Origin: Desertivirga xinjiangensis
GTDB taxonomy: Bacteria > Bacteroidota > Bacteroidia > Sphingobacteriales > Sphingobacteriaceae
Reading direction: 5' to 3'
NCBI RefSeq assembly: GCF_024436435.1
Contig: NZ_JAFMZP010000012.1
Location: 62,001-126,000, forward strand
DNA: 64,000 nucleotides
Numbering within the stretch: position 1 is the first letter of the stretch; each line of letters opens with the position of its first letter. The notes under the pieces are model-generated. The model ran no database searches and was not told the DNA's origin. It saw only the letters and a program-made list of their open reading frames with translations. Shown here piece after piece: positions 44,967-54,381 of the stretch. Position numbers and translations under genes: made by a program.

Positions 44967-47900
44967 ATGGAAAACTTATATGTAAATGTTTGGGAAGAGA
45001 AAGTTATTATTCCCACTTATGGTATTGGTAAGCCTGACAAAAACCCTATGTTTTTTGAGAAAAGGGTTTATCAGGGAAGTAGCGGTGCCGTTTATCCAAA
45101 CCCTGTAATTGAAAAGATCTTTGATGAAAAGGAAGATAAAGAATACCATGCTCTTTATCTTGAGAATAAGTTTTTGAAGATCATGATCCTTCCGGAGCTG
45201 GGAGGGCGTGTTCAGATGGCTTATGACAAGATAAAGCAAAGGCATTTTATCTATTACAACCAGGTAATTAAGCCTGCCTTGGTTGGCTTAACAGGACCGT
45301 GGATCTCTGGGGGAATTGAGTTCAACTGGCCTCAGCATCATCGTCCGAGTACTTTTGATCCCATTGATTTTAAGATCGAAGAGAATACTGACGGCAGCAA
45401 AACAGTGTGGGTAAATGAAGTGGAGCAAATGTTCCACACGAAAGGAATGGCTGGCTTTACCCTGCATCCCGATAAGGCTTATCTCGAAATTAAAGCAAAG
45501 TTGTTCAACAGAACAGCGATGCCTCAAACATTTTTGTGGTGGGCTAATCCGGCAGTGAAGGTTAACGATGATTATCAATCTGTTTTTCCGCCCGACGTAA
45601 ACGCTGTTTTCGATCACGGCAAACGGGACGTATCGACATTTCCTATAGCAACGGGAACTTACTACAAAGTTGATTATTCGCCGGGAACTGATATCTCCAT
45701 GTTTAAAAATATCCCTGTACCTACGTCCTACATGGCCATTAATTCAGAATATGATTTCGTAGGAGGTTATGAGCATGATTCCCAGGCAGGTGTATTGCAC
45801 GTAGCGAACCATCACGTTTCTCCCGGGAAGAAACAGTGGACATGGGGGCACAGTGATTTTGGTCAGGCATGGGACAGGAACCTTACGGACGAGGATGGTC
45901 CTTATATCGAGTTAATGACTGGAGTTTTTACGGATAATCAGCCTGATTTTACCTGGTTAATGCCGTACGAAGAAAAGTGTTTTACCCAGTATTTTCTTCC
46001 TTATCGTGAATTAGGCGTAGTGAAAAATGCTACCAAAGATATCCTTCTGTCAATTGTTGCTGAAAATGCTAAGGTCGTAGTGAAGGTATTTACCACCTCT
46101 AAACACGAGGAAATTCGCTTAATGACCAGTTATAAGGGGAAGGTTTCTGAAGCGGTTATAACGGTAAGTCCTGAGGAAGTATATGTGAAAGATATCGAAG
46201 TTACAGGATCATTTCAAGAGAGCGAGGTGTTTATAGCGATCTATTCAGCTTCGGGAAAGGAACTGATCAAATATGAGCCGGCCAAAAATAAGAAAAACCC
46301 GATTCCTGAGCCAGCAAAACCTGCTTTAGCGCCAGATGAGATTGAAAGTAACGAGCAACTGTTTTTGACTGCGCAGCATCTGGAACAGTATCGTCATGCC
46401 ACTTACAGCCCGGTTCCTTATTATGAAAGGGCTTTGGAAAGGGAACCCGGGGATATCAGAAGCAATAATGCTTTTGGTTTGTGGCTCTTAAGAAGAGGGC
46501 AGTTTTCAAAAAGTGAGGCTTATTTCAGGAAGGCGATAGAAACCAGCACGGAAAGAAATCCGAATCCTTATGACAGTGAGCCCTATTATAATTTGGGAGT
46601 GTGTCTTCATTATCTCGACAGGCATGATGAAGCTTATGAGGCTTTCTATAAAGCAACCTGGAGTAATGCCTGGAAAGACAGCGGTTATTTTTCGGTAGCA
46701 AGAATTGATATGCGCCGGGGGAACTATGAAGATGCGTTACAACATATAGAACTGTCTTTGGATCGAAATGCGAATAACAGCAAATCGTATGTGATCAAAG
46801 CTGCAGCTTTGAGAAATTTAGGAAGAGATGAAGATGCCCTCACCGTCTGTGATGAAGCGCTTAGACGCGATGGGTTCAATCTTGGAGCGCTTTTCGAGAA
46901 GATGCTGATTTTCAAACAACGCGGTCAGCAAGCAGAATTCCGGAAAGCTCAGGAAGAACTTTTGGCCTTATCGCGGGGATATGAGCAAAATATGCTCGAA
47001 TATGCTTTTGACTATGCTTCAGCAGGCCTGTATTCTGCAGCAACGGAACTGTTGGTACTTGCAGTGAAAGAGGACTCTTCAAACCCGATGGTTTTGTATT
47101 CTCTTGGAGCGTTCTCTTATTATTTAAATGATCAGAAGGAAGCATTAAATTTCTTCAGGAGAGCGTCTGCAGCCAGTTCTTACCTATGCTTTCCGAACCG
47201 TTTAGAAGAAATTAAAGCGTTAACACTGGCTCTTGATGTGAATGAAAATGATGCGATGGCATTATATTACCTGGGTAACCTTTTCTATGATAAACGGCAG
47301 TACGATGATGCGATCAAGTACTGGGAGCGATCTGTGGACCTAAACCCTCTTTTCCCGACATCAGTCAGAAATCTTGGCATTGCTTATTTTAATAAACGGA
47401 ACGATGCCGAAGCTGCTTTAAGTTGTTTTGAGAAAGCCTTTGATCTGGATAGAACAGATGCACGGGTATTGATGGAACTAGACCAGTTGTACAAACGACT
47501 GAACAAAGATCCCAGGCAGCGTTTAGAATTCCTTGAGACGAATCTTGAGACAGCATATCAAAGAGACGATCTGTACCTGGAGATCGCATCGCTCTATAAC
47601 TTCCTTGGCGAGCACGAAAAGGTCCTGGATCTAATTATGCAGCGTCAGTTTCATCCATGGGAAGGGGGAGAAGGAAAAGCTTCGGGACAGTACTTATACA
47701 GTCTCAAGGAGCTTGCTAAAGATAAGATCGCGAAAGCTCAGTTTGCAGAAGCAATAGTCCTATTGCTGCGGGCGCAAACGTATCCGCATAATCTTGGTGA
47801 GGGCAAACTATTCGGAGCTCAGGAGAATGACATCTTCTATCACCTGGGCTGCGCTTACGAAGGTTTACAGCAACCAGATCAGGCACGTGCCTTTTTTATA

Positions 47901-48323
47901 ATGGCAACAGAAGGATTGGATGAACCGTCAGCCGCCATTTTCTACAATGATCAGCAGCCAGATATGATCTTTTATCAGGGTTTGGCCTGGAAAAAGCTAG
48001 GGGACCAGATCAAGGCTGGAAGCATCTTCAGTAAGCTGATTGCTTATGGGGAAAGTCACGACGGTGATGAGGTGAGCATTGATTATTTCGCTGTATCTCT
48101 ACCCGATCTGCTAATTTTTGAAGGAGACCTAAAGCTGAAGAATAAGATTCATTGCACCTTCATAAAAGGACTAGGACTTCTGGGAGCAGGGAAATCTGCG
48201 CAGGCACAAGAGGCATTTACTGAAGTGCTTAAGCTCGACACCCAGCATTTTGGAGCAAAAGTACATCTGCAGCTAGCTGATTATTTGATCAATACTTCCG
48301 ATGATGAAGTAGTACCTTCTTAA
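44967..48323 (+). CDS. DUF5107 domain protein with long TPR array
   Basis: A 1118-residue protein with no signal peptide. Residues about 1-440 match the DUF5107 pattern, a mutarotase-like beta-sandwich: FLKIMILPELGGRVQMAYDK, GLTGPWISGGIEFNWPQHH and QWTWGHSDFGQAWDRNL. From about 470 on it is TPR repeats, for example ALYYLGNLFYDKRQYDDAIK and SVRNLGIAYFNKRNDAEAA. Conserved Trp, His and acidic residues in GGIEFNWPQHHRP suggest a sugar-binding or catalytic site. The family is common in carbohydrate loci, and I know no settled function. It lies between the sugar porter and GH2, so a cytoplasmic role in handling imported sugar is inferred. Confidence 0.85.
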   Translation: MENLYVNVWEEKVIIPTYGIGKPDKNPMFFEKRVYQGSSGAVYPNPVIEKIFDEKEDKEYHALYLENKFLKIMILPELGGRVQMAYDKIKQRHFIYYNQVIKPALVGLTGPWISGGIEFNWPQHHRPSTFDPIDFKIEENTDGSKTVWVNEVEQMFHTKGMAGFTLHPDKAYLEIKAKLFNRTAMPQTFLWWANPAVKVNDDYQSVFPPDVNAVFDHGKRDVSTFPIATGTYYKVDYSPGTDISMFKNIPVPTSYMAINSEYDFVGGYEHDSQAGVLHVANHHVSPGKKQWTWGHSDFGQAWDRNLTDEDGPYIELMTGVFTDNQPDFTWLMPYEEKCFTQYFLPYRELGVVKNATKDILLSIVAENAKVVVKVFTTSKHEEIRLMTSYKGKVSEAVITVSPEEVYVKDIEVTGSFQESEVFIAIYSASGKELIKYEPAKNKKNPIPEPAKPALAPDEIESNEQLFLTAQHLEQYRHATYSPVPYYERALEREPGDIRSNNAFGLWLLRRGQFSKSEAYFRKAIETSTERNPNPYDSEPYYNLGVCLHYLDRHDEAYEAFYKATWSNAWKDSGYFSVARIDMRRGNYEDALQHIELSLDRNANNSKSYVIKAAALRNLGRDEDALTVCDEALRRDGFNLGALFEKMLIFKQRGQQAEFRKAQEELLALSRGYEQNMLEYAFDYASAGLYSAATELLVLAVKEDSSNPMVLYSLGAFSYYLNDQKEALNFFRRASAASSYLCFPNRLEEIKALTLALDVNENDAMALYYLGNLFYDKRQYDDAIKYWERSVDLNPLFPTSVRNLGIAYFNKRNDAEAALSCFEKAFDLDRTDARVLMELDQLYKRLNKDPRQRLEFLETNLETAYQRDDLYLEIASLYNFLGEHEKVLDLIMQRQFHPWEGGEGKASGQYLYSLKELAKDKIAKAQFAEAIVLLLRAQTYPHNLGEGKLFGAQENDIFYHLGCAYEGLQQPDQARAFFIMATEGLDEPSAAIFYNDQQPDMIFYQGLAWKKLGDQIKAGSIFSKLIAYGESHDGDEVSIDYFAVSLPDLLIFEGDLKLKNKIHCTFIKGLGLLGAGKSAQAQEAFTEVLKLDTQHFGAKVHLQLADYLINTSDDEVVPS

Positions 48324-48389
48324 TTAGGGTAGAACACACTAAAGGACCTTTTGCTGCTGAGAAGCCAGCTTCAATCAAATTATAATGTG

Positions 48390-51344
48390 ATGAGTAAATA
48401 TTTAATATTTCTTTATTTTTTATGCAATGTATTTGTAGCCCTAAGCTTGGTTCCGCAGGCCCAGGCTCAATCACGTGTCTCGTTGGGAAGTGAAGCGGGG
48501 CAGAGCTGGAAAGTAAAACCCCAGGCAGATGCAGGAGATAATGTTAATAGCTTTTTTCAGAGCGGATCGCAACAAAACGGCTGGGTAAAGGCGACTGTGC
48601 CGGGAACAGTTTATGCTGCCTATGTTGATCAGGGTCTCGAAGTGGACCCGAATTTTTCAGATAATATTTGGAAAACAGACAGGGCAAAGTTCGACAAGCC
48701 CTTCTGGTACATTACAAGTTTCAAAGTGCCTGTTTCTTTTAACAAGGAAAAGATCTGGTTGAATTTTAACGGAGTTAACCGGAAGGCTGATGTTTATCTG
48801 AATGGTGAAAAGCTGGGTACTGTTGACAACTTTATGGACAGGAAAAAGTTCGATGTAAGTAGTGTGGTGTTAAAGGACGGAGAGAATAAGTTAGCGGTAT
48901 TGATCGATATCCCGAGAAGACCAATGGCAAACCAGGCAAGTCCGACTTATGTGTCGAGCGGAGGCTGGGACTGGATGCCTTATATCCCTGGTCTGAACTC
49001 GGGAATAACGGACAAGATCTTTCTTACAAATACAGGAAGTTTAAGCATCGGGAATCCCTGGATACAAACAAAACTGCCAACAAATGCCCGTGCGGATCTT
49101 AGGGTCTCTTTTGATATCCTGAATCATTCCAGGAAAAGCCATACAGCGTATGTTAAGGGATTAATTACCCCTGGGAATATTGAATTTACTCAGAAAGTGG
49201 CTGTCGAGGCAGATGTACCTTTGGCCGTAACCTTAGATAAAAGGCAGCTTTCGCAATTGGTTATAAACAGTCCCAAACTTTGGTGGCCAAACGGATATGG
49301 GGAGCAGAATTTATATACCTGCAACCTTACACTTCTGGACGGTACGGGGGAATCTGATAGGGCTGTAGTGAAGTTTGGAATTAAACAATATAGTTTCGAC
49401 ACCATCGGTAACGTCCTCCATATTTCCATCAATGGAAAACGAGTTTTTGTTAAAGGCGGAAACTGGGGAATGTCTGAATATATGCTGAGGTGCAGGGGGA
49501 AAGAGTATGATACAAAAGTCCGGCTTCATAAAGAAATGAACTTTAATATGATCAGAAACTGGGTAGGCTCTACCACAGATGAAGAGTTTTATGAGGCTTG
49601 CGATAAATATGGGATCATGGTTTGGGATGATTTCTGGTTGAACTCAAATCCAAATCTGCCCCGGGACATTAACGAATTTAATACAGCGGTGATTGAGAAA
49701 ATTAAGCGGTTCAGAAATCACCCTTCCGTTGCCGTTTGGTGCGGAGACAATGAAGGATGGCCTGAGGCACCTTTAAACAATTGGATTAAGGAGAACATCA
49801 GGAATTTTGATGGTAACGATCGGTATTACCAGGCTAATTCACATGACGACAATTTATCAGGCAGCGGTCCCTGGGCCAACAAGGATCCAAGATACTACTT
49901 TACACCTTATCCAACGGGTTTAGGAGGAAGAGATGGTTGGGGATTCCGGACAGAGATCGGTACCGCGGTATTTACGAATGTAGAAAGTTTCAAAAAGTTT
50001 ATGCCGAAGGAAAACTGGTGGCCGCGAAACGACCTTTGGGAAAAACATTATTTTGGACCATGGGCATTTAATGCGAATGCAGATCAGTATGAATCAGACA
50101 TCAACACGCGTTATGGCAAAGCAAAGGGCATAGAAGATTTCTGCCGTAAGGCTCAGCTTCTCAACATTGAGACAAATAAAGCGATGTATGAAGGCTGGCT
50201 GGATAATATGTGGGAAGACGCTTCGGGGGTTATGACCTGGATGAGCAATGCTTCAATCCCTTCCCTTATTTGGCAGACCTATGACTATTACTATGATCTG
50301 ACAGGAGCCTATTTTGGAATAAAAAACGCTTGCCAGCCCTTACACATCCAGTGGAATCCGGTAAGTAATTCGATTAAAGTGATCAACACGACTGGAAGTG
50401 ATATTTCCAGCCTCATAGCGGAAGCCGATATTTACAATCTGGATGGCAGCCTGGTGAAAAAGTACAGCAGATCAGTAAAAGTTGCTTCAGCTTCAAATAC
50501 CGCGGTTGAGGCATTTGAACTTGCTTTGAATCCTGAAAAGCTTGATCTCGCCCTAAATAAACCTGCTGTAGCTTCTTCGTCCGCAAGCGGTGAACCAGGC
50601 CTTGTTACAGATGCAAAGGAGGATACCCGCTGGGCAAGTAAATACACGGATAAAGAATGGATCTATGTTGATCTGGGTAAGGATGAGATTATCAGCGGTG
50701 TAGGGCTGAACTTTGAAGAGGGATATGCGAAATCTTATAAGATCCAGGTTTCAAGTGATGCAGTTCAATGGAGGGATGTGTACACTACAGATAAGGGTAG
50801 GGTAGGTATGCAGGAGGCCTTTTTTGCTGAGGAAATAACTGGCAGGTACGTTAGAATGCTGGGTATGCAGCGAGGCTCATGGTGGGGCTACTCGCTGTGG
50901 GATTTCAAAGTATATGCAGGGAATCTGAAGGAAAAGGACTTAAGCCCGGTACACTTCATTAAACTCCGGCTGAAGGATAATGCTGGAAAACTGGTCTCTG
51001 ATAACTTTTATTGGAGAGGCAGTAACAGGAAAGATTTTACGGCCCTTAATCAATTAAAAAAGGTAGATCTAAAAGTGAATTCAAAGACAAAGAAGGCAGA
51101 TGGCAAATATTTTATTGATGCTCAGATCACTAACCCTGCATCTTCTCCATCGGTAGCATTTGGAATCCGTATACAAGCACTAAAAGCAAGATCTCGCGAA
51201 CAAATACTTCCTGCTGTTATCAGTGATGGTTATTTTTCACTACTTAAAGGTGAGACAAAGACCGTTCGTATTGAATTTGACGAGGATGTTCTTGGGAACG
51301 ACACTCCTCAGCTGAAAGTTGAACCGTATAACAATAGGGATTGA
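48390..51344 (+). CDS. GH2-family exo-beta-glycosidase with internal discoidin domain
   Basis: ATG 48390 (MSKYLIFLYFLCNVFVALSL) gives a clean signal peptide; 48351 does not. The 984-residue product has an N-terminal galactose-binding jelly roll (LNFNGVNRKADVYLNGEKLG), an immunoglobulin-like domain, and a TIM barrel with FVKGGNWGMSEYML, NMIRNWVG, VWDDFWLNSNP, WCGDNEGWPEAP (acid/base Glu) and FRTEIGT (nucleophile Glu). A discoidin (F5/8 type C) domain follows near residues 720-850 (LALNKPAVASSSASGEPGLV, DTRWASKYTDKEWIYVDLG), then a C-terminal Ig-like domain. Nearest families are exo-beta-glucosaminidases and beta-mannosidases; specificity is open. Confidence 0.88.
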   Translation: MSKYLIFLYFLCNVFVALSLVPQAQAQSRVSLGSEAGQSWKVKPQADAGDNVNSFFQSGSQQNGWVKATVPGTVYAAYVDQGLEVDPNFSDNIWKTDRAKFDKPFWYITSFKVPVSFNKEKIWLNFNGVNRKADVYLNGEKLGTVDNFMDRKKFDVSSVVLKDGENKLAVLIDIPRRPMANQASPTYVSSGGWDWMPYIPGLNSGITDKIFLTNTGSLSIGNPWIQTKLPTNARADLRVSFDILNHSRKSHTAYVKGLITPGNIEFTQKVAVEADVPLAVTLDKRQLSQLVINSPKLWWPNGYGEQNLYTCNLTLLDGTGESDRAVVKFGIKQYSFDTIGNVLHISINGKRVFVKGGNWGMSEYMLRCRGKEYDTKVRLHKEMNFNMIRNWVGSTTDEEFYEACDKYGIMVWDDFWLNSNPNLPRDINEFNTAVIEKIKRFRNHPSVAVWCGDNEGWPEAPLNNWIKENIRNFDGNDRYYQANSHDDNLSGSGPWANKDPRYYFTPYPTGLGGRDGWGFRTEIGTAVFTNVESFKKFMPKENWWPRNDLWEKHYFGPWAFNANADQYESDINTRYGKAKGIEDFCRKAQLLNIETNKAMYEGWLDNMWEDASGVMTWMSNASIPSLIWQTYDYYYDLTGAYFGIKNACQPLHIQWNPVSNSIKVINTTGSDISSLIAEADIYNLDGSLVKKYSRSVKVASASNTAVEAFELALNPEKLDLALNKPAVASSSASGEPGLVTDAKEDTRWASKYTDKEWIYVDLGKDEIISGVGLNFEEGYAKSYKIQVSSDAVQWRDVYTTDKGRVGMQEAFFAEEITGRYVRMLGMQRGSWWGYSLWDFKVYAGNLKEKDLSPVHFIKLRLKDNAGKLVSDNFYWRGSNRKDFTALNQLKKVDLKVNSKTKKADGKYFIDAQITNPASSPSVAFGIRIQALKARSREQILPAVISDGYFSLLKGETKTVRIEFDEDVLGNDTPQLKVEPYNNRD

Positions 51345-51472
51345 ATCAAGCCGCCTGAATTATTGGGTGTTCATAGAAAATGCAGATAAATGCCAGGATG
51401 AAGGTCATATCTGATTATACTGATATAGTAGATTTTTGTACATTTAAATCGAATTAGCACACTAGAACAATT

Positions 51473-52237
51473 ATGAAACTAACAAAATTATTCCTCCTTG
51501 TTTTGTGCAGCGTATTGGCCTCTGCTGCCTATGCACAAGTTGGAGTTGGGACTAAGCCTGCGAAAGGAGCTGTGGTATTATTTGACGGGACGCGGGAAAT
51601 GCTTGACAACAAATGGATTTACTGGGAAGGGCCCCGTTTTTCAGCTACTTATCCGATCAAATGGTATATTGTGAAGGATCCCGCAGGTAATGGTACCGTA
51701 CTTAATGGTAATGATCCGGCCTCGGCAGGCGGTAAGTACGGAGCGGCAGACATCGTGACACGAGATACCTATCGGGATTTTCGTTTACATGTTGAGTTTT
51801 TAATTGCTAATCCCCGGGGCAATAGTGGCGTCTATCTGCAAAACCGGTATGAAATTCAGATCCTCGATGGTGATAGTACTTCGCATGGGATGGCGGCGGT
51901 AATTAACGATTCCCAATCCCCTTATTATGCCTATAACGGACTTGGGAAATGGAACGCTTATGATATTGTTTTCCGGGCGGCAAGATTTGAAGGAGGTAAA
52001 CTTGTGGAAAAGCCTTTATTGACGATGTATTTTAATGGAAAGAAAGTGCATACCAATCAGCGTATAAGTCAGGTTTGGGGGGGCGAGAACTCAGGATTAG
52101 ATGGTGGCAATGACGGAGGTAAGGGTATCACGGATGTTCCCGGAGGTTTAAAATTACAGGCAGAGGGGCACAACGTTCACTTCAGGAATATCTGGGTAAA
52201 GGAGTTGAAGCTGAACAAGCCGGAAACTGATTTCTAG
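51473..52237 (+). CDS. DUF1080 (3-keto-disaccharide hydrolase) family protein
   Basis: A 254-residue exported protein with signal peptide MKLTKLFLLVLCSVLASAAY ending AQ. The concanavalin-like domain has VVLFDGTREMLDNKWIYWEG, YRDFRLHVEFLIANPRGNSG, VYLQNRYEIQILDG and a final GLKLQAEGHNVHFRNIWVKE. The domain occurs in enzymes or binding proteins acting on 3-keto-glycosides and other glycans. It comes 128 bp after GH2 and may have its own promoter; no TGTCCAT repeat is seen upstream. I take it as the end of the utilisation locus. Confidence 0.88.
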   Translation: MKLTKLFLLVLCSVLASAAYAQVGVGTKPAKGAVVLFDGTREMLDNKWIYWEGPRFSATYPIKWYIVKDPAGNGTVLNGNDPASAGGKYGAADIVTRDTYRDFRLHVEFLIANPRGNSGVYLQNRYEIQILDGDSTSHGMAAVINDSQSPYYAYNGLGKWNAYDIVFRAARFEGGKLVEKPLLTMYFNGKKVHTNQRISQVWGGENSGLDGGNDGGKGITDVPGGLKLQAEGHNVHFRNIWVKELKLNKPETDF

Positions 52238-52356
52238 AGCTCAGTGTGCTTAATAAACGTTGGGGGTAGGTTTGGTGGCTTCCGATAGACATCAAAAATT
52301 AAAGAAAACAATCTGTCATTAGAGCTCTTGACTAAATACATCTAATATTAAAGGTT

Positions 52357-52692
52357 ATGGAAAATCAAAAACAGCAGGAGCTTATTCAAAAACTTTTAGA
52401 TTGTGCTCTAACATGCGAACATTGTGCAACCTCTTGCCTCCGGGAGGAAAATGTTGCTATGATGGCCAACTGTATCAGCTTAGATAGAGATTGCTCTGAT
52501 ATCTGTATACAGGCTGCGAGGCTATTGCAAAGAGAATCACAAATAGCAGGTCAGTACTTGTTGTTATGTGAAGAGATTTGCCGCATGTGTGCTGAGGAAT
52601 GCAGCAAACATGACGATGAACATTGTAAGAGATGCGCTGAAACCTGTACCATTTGCGCGGATGCCTGCCATGAGAAGCATCAACTTACTTGA
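52357..52692 (+). CDS. Cys-rich four-helix-bundle copper-binding protein (Csp-like)
   Basis: A 111-residue protein with 16 cysteines, arranged as CxxC/CxxxC pairs on helices: LLDCALTCEHCATSC, CSDIC, LLLCEEICRMCAEEC and CKRCAETCTICADACH. This pattern marks the cytosolic copper storage proteins (Csp3 type), which pack Cu(I) inside a four-helix tetramer. There is no signal peptide, so storage is probably cytoplasmic. It stands alone; a hairpin follows. Confidence 0.9.
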   Translation: MENQKQQELIQKLLDCALTCEHCATSCLREENVAMMANCISLDRDCSDICIQAARLLQRESQIAGQYLLLCEEICRMCAEECSKHDDEHCKRCAETCTICADACHEKHQLT

Positions 52693-52710
52693 GCAAGACT
52701 GATAGTCAAA

Positions 52711-52734
52711 CCGGGAAGCTAATTGGCTTCCTGG
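52711..52734 (+). terminator. Hairpin after the copper-binding protein gene
   Basis: CCGGGAAGC (52711-52719) pairs with GCTTCCTGG (52726-52734) with one G-T pair and a 6-nt loop. A moderately T-rich tail follows. It lies 18 bp after the stop codon. Confidence 0.5.
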
Positions 52735-52841
52735 ATATTGTCTTAAATTTTTCTGGTAATACCTGATTCCGCTTTTTTAAGGCTATCTTTTATAAAAGAA
52801 CTTTTTGGCCTTATGGTAGTTCCTATAAAGAAAGGAAGAGT

Positions 52842-54077
52842 ATGGTGCAAGGAATATTAAAGTGGCTACGGACTGTTTATAAACAAACCATTGCCAGTAT
52901 AGCATTTATACCTGCCTTAATAGCCATTTTCTTTTTATTGCTGTCTTTCTTTATGGTTCAGTTTGACTTTTCCGAATTTGGAAAAGCTATAAAATCAAAC
53001 GCATACTGGCTTACACTTAAAGACGCAAGTACTGCAAGGAGCATAATATCTGCTATTGTTAGCGGGATTATTTCCCTTACCGTATTTAGTTTTAGTATGG
53101 TGATGATACTGCTAAACCAGGCAGCATCGCAAATGAGCAATCGCGTAATTGATAAACTGATTGGTAACCGGTTCCAACAAACCGTGCTGGGTTTTTATAT
53201 TGGGACTATTGTGTATGCTTTATTCTTACTTAGTACCATTCGCGAAATTAATTCGGGAATCTATGTTCCCGCAATTAGTACCTATTTCCTTATTGGGCTT
53301 ACAGTAATCGACATTTTCTTTTTCATCTACTTTCTCCACTATGTTACGCAATCGGTGAAATACGAAACCATTATTCATAGAATACACGATACTACCAGAA
53401 GATCTATGGAAAAAACCTGTGTAGCAAAGAGTGATACAGAAGGGCATTCTAATCTAAACGAATGTACAATTATTACTGCTTACAAGTCTGGGATCTATCA
53501 AGGGTTTGTACATGAGGGACTATTGTCTTTTTGCCAAAAGGAAGATATTGTTATTTCATTTCTTTATCCTTCAGGTACATCTGTTTTTCGGGGCAATCCT
53601 TTACTGGAAATAAAGGGCCATAAAAGCTTTCCTGAAACCTTTGAAGACGATCTTAGCAAGTTCATTAATATTTATAGAGGTCAAGAAATCAAATCTAACT
53701 ATTACTATGGCTTAAAGCAATTAATGGAAGTTGCGGTAAAAGCCTTAAGTCCCGGAATAAACGACCCAGGTACTGCTATTCTAAGCCTCCAGTCCTTAGG
53801 TGAACTCTTTTCGTTTCGCCTTCAAAATCATCCTGTTACCCATATTAGAAATAAAGAAGGTATCGTTAGGGTAATTTCAAAAGAAAGGTCATTCAGTGAG
53901 ATGTTTAAAGACTGCATTTATCCTATTTGGGACTACGGCAAGGCGGATCGTTTAGTTCTGAAAGAGTTGCTTCACATCTTGTCAGAGCTAAAAAGGCTAT
54001 GTGAACATCCTTTAGTAAACGAGCTTTTAGAGTTGGTGCAAAAAGCCATAGCAAAGCAAGAGCAGGAGCGTGGGTAA
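52842..54077 (+). CDS. DUF2254 membrane protein
   Basis: A 411-residue protein. The N-terminal half has four membrane helices (about residues 17-40, 65-95, 108-130 and 143-165) with the family segment SGIISLTVFSFSMVMILLNQ followed by ASQMSNRVI. The C-terminal half is cytoplasmic with AVKALSPGINDPGTAI, the most conserved motif of the family. The function of DUF2254 is not known; the motif shape suggests a channel or transporter regulator. No operon partner is evident. Confidence 0.9.
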   Translation: MVQGILKWLRTVYKQTIASIAFIPALIAIFFLLLSFFMVQFDFSEFGKAIKSNAYWLTLKDASTARSIISAIVSGIISLTVFSFSMVMILLNQAASQMSNRVIDKLIGNRFQQTVLGFYIGTIVYALFLLSTIREINSGIYVPAISTYFLIGLTVIDIFFFIYFLHYVTQSVKYETIIHRIHDTTRRSMEKTCVAKSDTEGHSNLNECTIITAYKSGIYQGFVHEGLLSFCQKEDIVISFLYPSGTSVFRGNPLLEIKGHKSFPETFEDDLSKFINIYRGQEIKSNYYYGLKQLMEVAVKALSPGINDPGTAILSLQSLGELFSFRLQNHPVTHIRNKEGIVRVISKERSFSEMFKDCIYPIWDYGKADRLVLKELLHILSELKRLCEHPLVNELLELVQKAIAKQEQERG

Positions 54078-54192
54078 GTTTCTTTTAAATAAGGCATTTT
54101 CCGTGCTAATTTTATATAGTAGTGTTGTTCTCAAGAATCGTCCGGGGATTGAGTCTTGAAAAGGTAGTAAGATCCTTGAAATAAAGACCCTA

Positions 54193-54381
54193 TCAATTTA
54201 CGATTTGGCTCAAAGCCAGCCTCGTTTTGTAAAGTGTCCCTAAATTTTCAACTTCTGCAGTGGATATAATTTCGTTTTTTTCATAGTTATTAAGTGAGGC
54301 CCGATAAACCATTAGGACCTGGCGGAAACCTCTATGTTCGGCTACAAAAGTGAATTGCTTTACTTTTTCAGAAGAAACCAC
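54193..54381 (-). other. In-frame open continuation after the TAG stop
   Basis: Directly after the amber stop of the 54966-54382 gene, the same frame reads VVSSEKVKQFTFVAEHRGFR and on to RLALSQIVN for 62 codons, without any ATG near its start. It has protein-like composition. It may be the remnant of a longer or separate gene joined by a stop mutation, or chance. I assign no function. Confidence 0.35.
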
